Source of the DNA: Flavobacterium tegetincola DSM 22377
GTDB lineage: Bacteria; Bacteroidota; Bacteroidia; Flavobacteriales; Flavobacteriaceae
Reading direction: 5' to 3'
NCBI RefSeq assembly: GCF_000425485.1
Contig: NZ_KE384383.1
Span: 186,117 to 250,116, forward strand
DNA: 64,000 bases
Shown here: positions 33,600 through 41,814 of the stretch, piece by piece
Position numbering within the stretch: the first letter of the stretch is position 1
How the letters are laid out: each line of letters opens with the position of its first letter
Program-made: the position numbers and the translations under genes
Notes under the pieces: generated by a model
Database searches by the model: none
The model's input: the letters and a program-made list of their open reading frames with translations, nothing else
Told to the model about the DNA's origin: nothing

Positions 33600-33922
33600 T
33601 GAAATCAATAGAAAAATACAATCAGAAATTATTTGTAAGTTTAGGTTCAGAACTTGACTGTGAACGATATTCTCAACTTTCTACTAATGAAAAATTAGAA
33701 GAATTGTTGAAGCCTAATGAATTTGTTTATTTTAAAGTAAATAATTTCAAAGAAGCGTGTGATTTATGTCAAAACTTTATAAATCATTTTAACCTTGGAG
33801 GTTCAAATTGGATAGGTGGTAGAATTATTAATGAAAGTAATAATTTCATTGCAAGAATTTCATACAATGGCAGAATTTGGGATAATGAAGATTATGAAGT
33901 TGCAAAAGAAATTATCTTATGA
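33599..33922 (+). CDS. Unknown small protein inside the R-M operon
   Basis: 107 residues without signal peptide or membrane helix. Visible pattern: an N-terminal helix, C-E-R-Y-S-Q-L-S-T-N-E-K-L-E-E-L-L, then F-V-Y-F-K-V-N-N-F-K-E-A-C-D-L-C-Q-N-F-I-N-H-F-N-L-G-G-S-N-W-I-G-G and a final F-I-A-R-I-S-Y-N-G-R-I-W-D. Three cysteines, one as C-D-L-C. No helix-turn-helix of the controller type is apparent. It is coupled to both neighbours (TAATG before, ATGA after), so it is made with them. I do not recognise it. Confidence 0.8.
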   Translation: MKSIEKYNQKLFVSLGSELDCERYSQLSTNEKLEELLKPNEFVYFKVNNFKEACDLCQNFINHFNLGGSNWIGGRIINESNNFIARISYNGRIWDNEDYEVAKEIIL

Positions 33923-35010
33923 TAACAGGTAATAAAGGTGAATGGAGTGAGTTCTATGTATTTTTAAAATTGCTTGCTGACGGAAAAATTTACGCTGCTG
34001 ATAAAAATTTAATTAAAAATGAAAACTTATTTTATAAAATATTAAAAATTATTCGCGGAAATGAAAGAGATTATCAATATTTAAGAGAAACTGAAGTAAT
34101 AATTCTGGATGAAAACGATGAAGTAATTTCGAAAATTTCAATAGAAGAAATAAATCTTATTACAAAAAAATTCTACGAAGGAATAACAAAAGGCAGTACG
34201 GGTGAAAGAACATTTAATTTAGATTTTGCTGCAAATGTTTTTCAGCAATTTTACACAAATTCTTTATCTGATGAAAGAAAACAAACAGCAGATATCAGAA
34301 TTGTTATTCACGACCCGATAACGCAACACGAGCCTTTACTGGGCTTTAGCATTAAGTCATACATTGGAAGTAAACCCACACTTTTTAATGCAAGCAAAAA
34401 CTCTAACTTTATTTTTCAAGTTATTCCCTCGTTGGATAATGCGGCAAAAGATTATGTAAATAATTTAGATACTTATGGAATTAGAATGAAATGGCTTAAT
34501 GATAATGGATATCAATTTAAATTCAAAAGAGTTAACGGCGAATTATTTCAATCTAATTTAGAACTTATAGATAGCAAAATGCCAGAAATAATGGCAAGCC
34601 TGATATTGAATTCTTATTTGACTGACAAAAATAAATTAGAAGATTTGGTAGAAATTTTAGAGCAAGAAAATCCTTGTGGTTTTAACATTTCTACAAATCA
34701 AAATTTCTATAAATATAAAATCAAAAGAATATTAATAGATGCCGCTTTAGGAATGAAAGCAGGAAAAATGTGGGACGGCACTTTTAATGCGAATGGAGGT
34801 TATATTATCGTGAAGAAAGATGGCGATATAGTTTGTTTTCATATTTATAACTGGAATGATTTTCAAGATTATCTTTTAACCCATACAAAAATTGATTATC
34901 CAGATAGTAAACCAAATCGCTGCGATTTTGGAAGAATTTTAAATGCAGATGAACTTGACGAAAAAGAAGGTAGTTTTATAAAATTAAATTTTCAATTCAG
35001 ATTTATCTAA
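33919..35010 (+). CDS. HpaII family type II restriction endonuclease
   Basis: 363 residues, close to the length I recall for HpaII. It would cut unmethylated CCGG. Family marks are G-E-W-S-E-F-Y-V-F-L-K-L-L at 7-19, and a nuclease core with D125 (T-A-D-I-R-I-V-I) and S-I-K (144-146) in L-G-F-S-I-K-S-Y-I-G-S-K-P-T-L-F-N-A-S, the characteristic HpaII-family stretch. The core is a PD-(D/E)xK variant with serine in the place of the acidic residue. Very AT-rich codon use. It starts within the stop of the preceding small gene. Confidence 0.93.
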   Translation: MITGNKGEWSEFYVFLKLLADGKIYAADKNLIKNENLFYKILKIIRGNERDYQYLRETEVIILDENDEVISKISIEEINLITKKFYEGITKGSTGERTFNLDFAANVFQQFYTNSLSDERKQTADIRIVIHDPITQHEPLLGFSIKSYIGSKPTLFNASKNSNFIFQVIPSLDNAAKDYVNNLDTYGIRMKWLNDNGYQFKFKRVNGELFQSNLELIDSKMPEIMASLILNSYLTDKNKLEDLVEILEQENPCGFNISTNQNFYKYKIKRILIDAALGMKAGKMWDGTFNANGGYIIVKKDGDIVCFHIYNWNDFQDYLLTHTKIDYPDSKPNRCDFGRILNADELDEKEGSFIKLNFQFRFI

Positions 35011-35503
35011 TTTATTAAATTATTGAGAAGTAATTTTATTTATTGTTTTTTAAAGGTTTAGTTATCGTAAATAATTAATAAATCACTCTTACATAATATC
35101 TGACTTTGAAGCTATTGATTTTATTATTAAAATAAAATACTCGATTGTTTGCGCCAAAAGAAATAGCTTCGAGCTTGCATAAATTCGCCAACCAAGTTGA
35201 AAATCCCCGATCTGAAGATTTTTTCTGTTTTCCCGCTTTGTTTAAAGAAGCCCAAAAGATCAAAAGAAGCCTAAAGATGGTTTAATTATCCCTGACTGGA
35301 AGTGGTATCCTTTTCAGGATGCTTTTTGCAGCCGGAAAAGATATAACGGAAGGCAGGATTATGGAAAAGAAGAAGCCTAAAGCCGTGATCCTAGAAAATA
35401 AAAATTTAATTTTCAATGGTGTGGGTAGTTTTATTTAACATCATTTTAAAGTATAAAACACTTATATTTGCCCACTTAAATTCACTGGCAGAAAATAGCA
35501 TTT
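35011..35503. other. Intergenic remnant region after the R-M operon
   Basis: 493 bp without a convincing gene. A 62-codon minus-strand frame (35075-35263) and a plus-strand start-less frame (35246-35398, P-K-D-G-L-I-I-P-D-W-K-W-Y-P-F) are open but unassignable. They may be decayed gene ends. A 21-bp stretch (35350-35370) is identical to the ribosome-binding site and first codons of the small gene at 62900. Here the same ATG (35361) opens only 25 codons. Confidence 0.4.
35463..35470 (+). promoter_or_regulatory. -7 promoter element for tgt
   Basis: TATATTTG, an exact match, 33 bp before the ATG of tgt at 35504. Confidence 0.6.
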
Positions 35504-36634
35504 ATGAAGTTTGACTTATTAGCACAAGATCCGCAGTCCAAAGCACGAGCGGGAAGTATTACGACTGATCACGGGGTTATTGAAACGCCTATTTTTATGC
35601 CTGTTGGTACTGTGGCTTCTGTAAAAGGAGTGCACCAACGCGAATTAAAAGAAGAAATCAACCCCGATATTATTCTTGCAAACACGTACCATTTGTATTT
35701 ACGTCCACAAATGGATATCCTTGAAAAAGCGGGTGGATTGCATAAATTTATGAATTGGGACCGCCCAATTTTAACGGATTCTGGTGGATACCAAGTGTAT
35801 TCGCTTTCGGCAAATCGGAAGATTAAGGAAGAAGGAGTGAAGTTTAAATCGCATATTGACGGTTCATACCACTTTTTTACACCGGAGAATGTAATGGAAA
35901 TTCAAAGAACGATTGGAGCTGATATTATCATGGCTTTTGACGAATGTACGCCTTATCCATGTGATTATAAATATGCTCAACGTTCCATGAAAATGACGCA
36001 TCGTTGGTTGGACCGTTGTATATCACATTTGGAAAAAGTGCCTTACAAATATGGATTTGAACAAACGTTTTTTCCAATTGTTCAAGGAAGTACGTATAAA
36101 GATTTACGAAAACAATCGGCAGAATATATTGCCAATTCTAATCAGCAAGCCAACGCTATCGGCGGACTTTCAGTGGGTGAACCTGCCGAAGAAATGTATG
36201 CCATGACGGAAGTGGTGTGTGATATTCTTCCGGAAGATAAACCAAGATATCTTATGGGTGTTGGAACACCAATCAATATTTTAGAGAATATTGCGTTAGG
36301 TGTAGACATGTTTGACTGTGTAATGCCAACTCGTAATGCCAGAAATGGAATGCTATTTACCGCTCACGGAACCATTAATATTAAAAATAAAAAGTGGGAA
36401 GCCGATTTTTCGCCAGTCGATGAAATGGGACATACCTTTGTAGATACCGAATATACTAAAGCGTATTTGCGTCACTTGTTTGCTGCAAATGAGTATTTAG
36501 GAAAACAAATTGCTACCATTCACAATCTTGGATTTTACATGTGGCTCGTACGTGAAGCTAGAAAGCACATCATTGCAGGCGATTTTAGAACTTGGAAAGA
36601 CATGATGGTAAAACAGATGAATCAACGACTTTAA
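35504..36634 (+). CDS. tgt: tRNA-guanine transglycosylase
   Basis: 376 residues. Exchanges G34 of GUN-anticodon tRNAs for preQ1 in queuosine synthesis. Marks: the nucleophile region M-A-F-D-E-C-T-P-Y-P, I-L-T-D-S-G-G-Y-Q-V-Y-S-L, G-G-L-S-V-G-E-P, and second aspartate D-C-V-M-P-T-R-N-A-R. The usual bacterial C-terminal zinc site (CxCxxC...H) is not visible: the corresponding stretch reads W-E-A-D-F-S-P-V-D-E with no cysteines. This could be a zinc-free variant and deserves a check. It is followed by lptG after 22 bp. Confidence 0.95.
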   Translation: MKFDLLAQDPQSKARAGSITTDHGVIETPIFMPVGTVASVKGVHQRELKEEINPDIILANTYHLYLRPQMDILEKAGGLHKFMNWDRPILTDSGGYQVYSLSANRKIKEEGVKFKSHIDGSYHFFTPENVMEIQRTIGADIIMAFDECTPYPCDYKYAQRSMKMTHRWLDRCISHLEKVPYKYGFEQTFFPIVQGSTYKDLRKQSAEYIANSNQQANAIGGLSVGEPAEEMYAMTEVVCDILPEDKPRYLMGVGTPINILENIALGVDMFDCVMPTRNARNGMLFTAHGTINIKNKKWEADFSPVDEMGHTFVDTEYTKAYLRHLFAANEYLGKQIATIHNLGFYMWLVREARKHIIAGDFRTWKDMMVKQMNQRL

Positions 36635-36656
36635 TTAGCGACTGAAAACGGAATAG

Positions 36657-37742
36657 ATGCAAATTATAGACAAATATATTTTAAAGCGCTACTTGGCCAC
36701 TTTTAGTGTCATGCTTTTACTTTTTATTCCAATTGGAATTGTAATTGACGTGTCTGAAAAAGTGAACCGAATGTTGCAAAACAAAGTGCCTTTTAGTCAA
36801 ATTGCGCTTTACTACTTTGACTTTACCATCTATTTTGCCAATTTGTTGTTTCCTATATTTCTGTTTTTATCGGTAATTTGGTTTACATCCAAACTCGCCA
36901 ATAATACGGAAATCATTGCTATTTTGAGTTCAGGTATTTCGTTCTCAAGATTTTTAAGACCTTATTTAATTGGGGCTTCGGTTATTTCCTTTTTCTCGCT
37001 AATTATGGGTTTTTACCTTGTTCCTTCTGCAAGTGAAGGTTTCAATAATTTCCGTTACATGTACCTCAAAGGAAACGGTAGAAATGAAATGCGTCAAAAT
37101 GCAGATGTTTTTAGACAATTAGATGCTACCACCTACATTTATGTAGGTAGTTTTAACCAAGACAATGAAACGGCTTTTCAATTTTCTTTGGAAAAATTCA
37201 ACAAAGACAATACCCTTAATTTTAAAATTGCTAGTACTAGAATCAAGTGGATTGAGAAAGACAGCTCCTATACCATGTTTGGTTATACCAAAAGAACTGT
37301 TGGCCTTTTGGATGATAAAATTGAAGTTTTACAGAAAAAGGACACCGTTTTTAACTTTGATTTAGAAGATTTGACGCCTACTGTTTACGTGGCAGAAACC
37401 CTGTCTTTGGGCGAACTGACTAAATTTATAGAAAAAGAGCGCTTGCGTGGTTCATCCAACATTAATACGTATTTGGTGGTTTTGTATAAAAAATTTAGTA
37501 TTCCTATATCGGCTTTTATTTTAACCATTATTGCCGTTGCCGTTTCGTCCATGAAACGTCGTGGTGGAATGGGAATGAACCTTGCCATTGGGATAGGACT
37601 TGCTTTTACCTTCATCTTTTTCGATAAGATTTTCGGAGTTCTAGCCGAAAAATCTAGTATTCCACCACTTTTAGCCGTTTGGATTCCAAACATTAGCTTT
37701 GGTATTTTAGCCATTTACTTACTCAACAATGCAAGAAAATAA
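36657..37742 (+). CDS. lptG: LPS transport permease LptG/LptF family (YjgP/YjgQ)
   Basis: 361 residues. Three N-terminal membrane helices (~13-35, ~55-78, ~98-120), a periplasmic beta-jellyroll (~125-265) and three C-terminal helices give the LptF/LptG architecture. Start motif I-I-D-K-Y-I-L-K-R-Y-L-A-T-F-S. It extracts LPS from the inner membrane with LptB, which is not in this window. The gene overlaps the EamA transporter gene by 14 bp. Confidence 0.9.
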   Translation: MQIIDKYILKRYLATFSVMLLLFIPIGIVIDVSEKVNRMLQNKVPFSQIALYYFDFTIYFANLLFPIFLFLSVIWFTSKLANNTEIIAILSSGISFSRFLRPYLIGASVISFFSLIMGFYLVPSASEGFNNFRYMYLKGNGRNEMRQNADVFRQLDATTYIYVGSFNQDNETAFQFSLEKFNKDNTLNFKIASTRIKWIEKDSSYTMFGYTKRTVGLLDDKIEVLQKKDTVFNFDLEDLTPTVYVAETLSLGELTKFIEKERLRGSSNINTYLVVLYKKFSIPISAFILTIIAVAVSSMKRRGGMGMNLAIGIGLAFTFIFFDKIFGVLAEKSSIPPLLAVWIPNISFGILAIYLLNNARK

Positions 37743-38619
37743 TTATTTAAAAAGCTACTTAAACCTCCATTTCATCGTTTTCATCTGGGGTTTTACAGCG
37801 GTTTTAGGTGCGTTAATTAAAATTGGCGATGCTTCACTTGTTTGGTACAGAATGGGCTTTGCCGGAATTTTTCTATTGGCTTACTTATTCTATAAAAAAC
37901 AATCCATCCGCCTTCCTTTAAAGTCGGTAGTAAAACTGGTTTTAGTTGGGTTTTTAATTGCCATTCACTGGATATATTTTTTTAAAGCTATAAAAGTGTC
38001 TAATGTAGCCATCACATTGGCCATGTTTTCCATGGGATCTTTTTTTGCTTCCATTTTAGAACCTTTAATCTATAAGCGAAAAGTATTGTGGTATGAAGTA
38101 CTTTTCGGACTCATAATTGTTGCCGGATTGTTCATCATCATGCAAGTCGAAATCAAGTATTTAGAAGGAATTTTATATGCTTTATTTTCAGTATTTGTCG
38201 GAGTATTGTTCACGCTTTTTAATGGAAAATTGATACACCAGCACGATTCAACAGTAATAACTGTATATGAGTTTTTTGCCGGATTTTTATTCGTTTCGGT
38301 TTATTTACTAATTGACGATAAGTTTGACGCCGCATTCTTTGATCTTCCCGGAACACAATGGTTGCTGATTTTAGTATTAGCGTCCATTTGTACCGCATAT
38401 GCATTTACGGCTTCTGTGCAAGTTATGAAACGATTGTCGCCTTACACGGTCATGTTAACGACCAACTTAGAACCCGTTTACGGTATTTTATTAGCGTATT
38501 TCATCATTGGCGAAGACGAGAAAATGAGCATGCCGTTTTACATCGGTTCCGTAATCATCTTGGCAACCGTAATCCTCAACGGTGTTATTAAAAACAAGAT
38601 TAAAGGAAAATTACCTTAA
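37729..38619 (+). CDS. EamA/DMT family transporter
   Basis: 296 residues, ten membrane segments in two EamA repeats (first ~10-140, second ~150-290). Typical elements: F-I-V-F-I-W-G-F-T-A-V-L-G at the start, S-L-V-W-Y-R-M-G, and in the second half T-N-L-E-P-V-Y-G-I-L-L-A-Y. Exports or imports small metabolites; substrate unknown. It starts inside the lptG gene (14-bp overlap). Confidence 0.9.
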   Translation: MQENNYLKSYLNLHFIVFIWGFTAVLGALIKIGDASLVWYRMGFAGIFLLAYLFYKKQSIRLPLKSVVKLVLVGFLIAIHWIYFFKAIKVSNVAITLAMFSMGSFFASILEPLIYKRKVLWYEVLFGLIIVAGLFIIMQVEIKYLEGILYALFSVFVGVLFTLFNGKLIHQHDSTVITVYEFFAGFLFVSVYLLIDDKFDAAFFDLPGTQWLLILVLASICTAYAFTASVQVMKRLSPYTVMLTTNLEPVYGILLAYFIIGEDEKMSMPFYIGSVIILATVILNGVIKNKIKGKLP

Positions 38620-38644
38620 AGTAAGAATCTATTTATAGTATTTT

Positions 38645-38764
38645 GGGCGTTACTCTCGTACTTCTCGGCAAAAAGAGCCGAGAAGTACGAGAGTCCGGGC
38701 TGTCCACTCCCGCTTTTATTGCTTTCTGCAAAGCAATAAAGAGCTCCGCTTCCATCCCTAACGC
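38645..38764 (+). repeat. Structured intergenic repeat with two strong hairpins
   Basis: A 120-bp element with GCGTTA (38647-38652) near the left end and TAACGC (38759-38764) at the right end pairing with each other. Inside are a perfect 18-bp stem (38652-38669 with 38677-38694, 7-nt loop) and a perfect 11-bp stem (38715-38725 with 38730-38740, loop CTGC), separated by GTCCGGGCTGTCCACTCCCG. The whole can fold as a closed multi-arm structure. I recall similar GGGCGTTA...CCCTAACGCA elements between genes in Flavobacterium. The short frame that crosses it (38643-38840) is not a gene. Confidence 0.7.
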
Positions 38765-39042
38765 AAAGAACGGAGACATCATAAATTTTTCTGTCATTAC
38801 CTTTTTTGATGACGTACTTCTATATAAAATTACTGTTTAATAGGGCTCTTAAATACTATTTGTTACTGGTTATAATGGTATACTATTTGGTTTTAAAAAG
38901 TGCTTTTAGCTAACATTAAAAACGTTGTTCTGTATTTAAAAGGTAGCTAGTAGATTAAATAGGTGCAATTCATGACCACCATGGAGCAGGATCTTCCAAT
39001 TTAATTTTCTAAAAAAAATCTTTCGTTCCTCATTTTATGTTT
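38765..39042. other. Intergenic, no gene seen
   Basis: AT-rich spacer between the structured repeat and the accA promoter; no open frame with family resemblance and no tRNA. Confidence 0.5.
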
Positions 39043-39050
39043 TATCTTTG
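39043..39050 (+). promoter_or_regulatory. -7 promoter element for accA
   Basis: TATCTTTG, an exact match, with TTTCG 17 bp upstream. It lies inside the in-frame 5' extension (from 39037), so translation must start downstream, at ATG 39085. Confidence 0.7.
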
Positions 39051-39084
39051 TCGTTCTAACAAAACTAAAAAACGCACAAATCCT

Positions 39085-40038
39085 ATGGAATATTTAGATT
39101 TTGAGCTTCCTATAAAAGAACTTGAGGATCAATTGGACAAATGTCAAATAATTGGCCAGGAATCCAACGTAGATGTTACCAACACCTGCAAACAAATTGA
39201 GAAAAAATTAGAAGAAACCAAGAAGAAAATTTATAAGAATTTGACCGCTTGGCAACGTGTTCAGCTATCTAGACATCCGAATCGTCCTTATACTATGGAT
39301 CATATTCGTGCTTTGTGTGGCGATACTTTTTTAGAACTTTTTGGAGACAGAGGTTTTAAAGACGACAAAGCAATGGTAGGTGGTTTAGGTAAAATTGGAG
39401 GTCAATCGTTTATGATTGTTGGACAACAAAAAGGTTACAATACTAAAACACGCCAGTTTCGTAACTTCGGAATGGCAAATCCAGAAGGATACCGCAAAGC
39501 CTTGCGATTGATGAAAATGGCAGAGAAATTCAACATTCCTGTTTTAACTTTAATCGATACTCCGGGAGCTTATCCAGGTTTAGAAGCAGAAGAAAGAGGT
39601 CAAGGTGAAGCTATCGCAAGAAACATTTTTGAAATGATGCGACTTAAAACACCTATCGTTACAGTAATTGTTGGTGAAGGTGCTTCAGGTGGTGCATTAG
39701 GAATTGGTGTTGGAGACCGCGTTTTAATGATGGAAAATACATGGTATTCAGTAATCTCTCCAGAATCTTGTTCTTCTATTCTTTGGAAGAGTTGGGAATA
39801 TAAAGAAAAAGCAGCAGAAGCATTAAAATTGACTTCTACTGATATGAAAAAACAAAAATTAGTAGACGAAATTATTCCAGAACCTTTAGGTGGTGCTCAT
39901 TACGACAGAGAAACGGCATTTAAAAGTGTACAGAAATATGTATTGGAAGCGTTCACTGAATTGAAAGATTTATCAACAGCCGATTTAATCGAGCAAAGAA
40001 TGGATAAATACAGCAAGATGGGCGAATTTAAGGAGTAA
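39085..40038 (+). CDS. accA: Acetyl-CoA carboxylase carboxyltransferase subunit alpha
   Basis: 317 residues from ATG 39085. With AccD it transfers the carboxyl group from biotin to acetyl-CoA in the first step of fatty-acid synthesis. Marks: [26 protein letters not shown], the oxyanion glycines in I-D-T-P-G-A-Y-P-G and [17 protein letters not shown], and the [11 protein letters not shown] motif. Length and all blocks are normal. Own promoter and terminator. Confidence 0.97.
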   Translation: MEYLDFELPIKELEDQLDKCQIIGQESNVDVTNTCKQIEKKLEETKKKIYKNLTAWQRVQLSRHPNRPYTMDHIRALCGDTFLELFGDRGFKDDKAMVGGLGKIGGQSFMIVGQQKGYNTKTRQFRNFGMANPEGYRKALRLMKMAEKFNIPVLTLIDTPGAYPGLEAEERGQGEAIARNIFEMMRLKTPIVTVIVGEGASGGALGIGVGDRVLMMENTWYSVISPESCSSILWKSWEYKEKAAEALKLTSTDMKKQKLVDEIIPEPLGGAHYDRETAFKSVQKYVLEAFTELKDLSTADLIEQRMDKYSKMGEFKE

Positions 40039-40059
40039 ATTCTTACAAGTATATCTTAA

Positions 40060-40100
40060 TCCGTCTCGTTCAGTAACCCACTACGAGACGGATTTTTTTT
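40060..40100 (+). terminator. Terminator after accA
   Basis: TCCGTCTCGT and ACGAGACGGA form a perfect 10-bp stem, followed by eight T. Confidence 0.93.
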
Positions 40101-40188
40101 GGCTTATTAACAATTATTCGCTAGTTATCAACAAATTGGAATGACAACTCATTCCGTTTAATTTTTTATTTTTAGTTACATTCGCAGT

Positions 40189-41733
40189 ATGGAAAATGTC
40201 AGAAATATGAGCTCGGTAAAAGTAGATAAAACTACGATTATCAATTTAGAAAAAGGAAAACTCCCGCCACAAGCACTAGATTTAGAGGAAGCGGTTTTGG
40301 GAGCCATGATGATTGACAAGAAAGGGGTAGATGAAGTAATTGATATTTTACAAGCAGACGCTTTTTATAAAGACGCTCACAAGCACATTTTTGAAGCTAT
40401 TGTGCAGTTATTCACAGATACACAACCTATTGACTTATTAACCGTTTCCGCACAGTTAAGAAAGAATGCAAAGTTAGAATTAGCAGGTGGCGATTTTTAT
40501 CTTATTCAACTGACGCAAAAAATATCCTCTTCGGCACATATTGAGTTCCATTCACGCATAATTTTGCAGAAATTTATCCAAAGGAGTTTGATCAAAATCT
40601 CTTCAGAAATTATTGAAGAATCGTATGACGAAAGTACCGATGTTTTTGATTTATTGGACAAAGCCGAATCTAAATTATATGAAGTAACCCAAGGAAACAT
40701 CAAACGTAGCTCTGAAACAGCTCAAAGTTTGGTTTTTCAAGCCAAAAAAAGAATCGAGGAAATTGCCGGAAAAGAAGGGTTGAGTGGTGTGGCAACTGGT
40801 TTTGAAATGTTAGATAAAGTAACATCAGGATGGCAACCGAGTGATTTAATTATTATTGCGGCACGTCCTGGTATGGGAAAAACGGCGTTTGTACTTTCAA
40901 TGGCTCGAAATATAGCAATTGATTTCGGACATCCCGTGGCACTATTTTCTTTGGAGATGTCATCAGTTCAGTTGATTACGCGTTTGATTTCATCTGAAAC
41001 AGGTTTGTCTTCGGAAAAATTAAGAACAGGAAAATTAGAAAAGCACGAGTGGGAACAGTTGAGTATCAAAGTAAAAAACCTTGAAAAAGCGCCATTATAT
41101 ATTGATGATACGCCATCACTTTCGATTTTTGATTTACGTGCAAAGTCGAGACGTTTGGCTTCGCAATACGGAATTAAATTAATTGTAGTAGATTATTTAC
41201 AATTGATGACTGCAGGTGGAAACGGAAAAGGAGGGGGAAACAGAGAGCAAGAGATTTCGACGATTTCGAGAAATTTAAAAGCGTTGGCTAAAGAATTAGC
41301 CGTACCTGTAATTGCACTTTCGCAGTTATCGCGTGCCGTGGAAACACGTGGATCGAGTAAAAGGCCTTTGCTTTCCGATCTTCGGGAATCGGGAGCGATT
41401 GAGCAAGATGCCGATATTGTATCATTTATTTACCGACCTGAATATTACAAAATTGACGAGTGGGACGATGACGAACATTCGCCAACAGACGGTCAGGCCG
41501 AATTTATCATTGCCAAACACCGTAACGGTAGTTTAGAAAACATCCGATTGAAATTTATTGGAAATTTAGGTAAGTTTGACAATCTTGAAAGTTATGGCGA
41601 AGGTTATGACGATTTGCCATCTAAAATGAATTTGGATGATCAAAACCCATTTGTTACACCAAGAAGCACGGCAACGCCAAATGAAGCTTTTGGCAGTAGT
41701 TCCAATAATTATGAAGACGATGTGCCTTTTTAA
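40189..41733 (+). CDS. dnaB: Replicative DNA helicase DnaB
   Basis: 514 residues. N-terminal primase-interacting domain (~25-130: P-P-Q-A-L-D-L-E-E-A-V-L-G-A-M-M) and RecA-like helicase domain: Walker A A-A-R-P-G-M-G-K-T (~224-232), S-L-E-M-S, Walker B L-I-V-V-D-Y-L-Q-L-M, and A-L-S-Q-L-S-R-A-V-E with D-L-R-E-S-G-A-I-E-Q-D-A-D. No intein is present. A flexible Asn/Ser tail ends the protein. ATG 40207 is an alternative start. A TACATTCG stretch (40177-40184), one mismatch from the promoter consensus, lies close to the start. Confidence 0.97.
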   Translation: MENVRNMSSVKVDKTTIINLEKGKLPPQALDLEEAVLGAMMIDKKGVDEVIDILQADAFYKDAHKHIFEAIVQLFTDTQPIDLLTVSAQLRKNAKLELAGGDFYLIQLTQKISSSAHIEFHSRIILQKFIQRSLIKISSEIIEESYDESTDVFDLLDKAESKLYEVTQGNIKRSSETAQSLVFQAKKRIEEIAGKEGLSGVATGFEMLDKVTSGWQPSDLIIIAARPGMGKTAFVLSMARNIAIDFGHPVALFSLEMSSVQLITRLISSETGLSSEKLRTGKLEKHEWEQLSIKVKNLEKAPLYIDDTPSLSIFDLRAKSRRLASQYGIKLIVVDYLQLMTAGGNGKGGGNREQEISTISRNLKALAKELAVPVIALSQLSRAVETRGSSKRPLLSDLRESGAIEQDADIVSFIYRPEYYKIDEWDDDEHSPTDGQAEFIIAKHRNGSLENIRLKFIGNLGKFDNLESYGEGYDDLPSKMNLDDQNPFVTPRSTATPNEAFGSSSNNYEDDVPF

Positions 41734-41741
41734 ATCCATAT

Positions 41742-41766
41742 AAATCCGCTTTAAGCGGATTTTTTT
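41742..41766 (+). terminator. Terminator after dnaB
   Basis: AAATCCGCT / AGCGGATTT stem around TTA, followed by T. Confidence 0.9.
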
Positions 41767-41791
41767 ATGACTTATTTCAGGTTAATTCTGC

Positions 41792-41799
41792 TATCTTTG
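41792..41799 (+). promoter_or_regulatory. -7 promoter element upstream of 41815 gene
   Basis: TATCTTTG, an exact match, 15 bp before the ATG at 41815. It probably drives the three genes 41815-45438. Confidence 0.6.
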
Positions 41800-41814
41800 A
41801 AATAAAAATTTAAA

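Noticed and set aside
35075..35263. 62-codon minus-strand frame after the R-M operon
   Set aside because: No start signal or recognisable domain; lies in a region with other broken frames. Kept only as possible remnant.
38643..38840. 65-codon open frame on the plus strand
   Set aside because: It runs straight through the palindromic element; its residues are the translation of hairpin arms, and there is no promoter or family resemblance.
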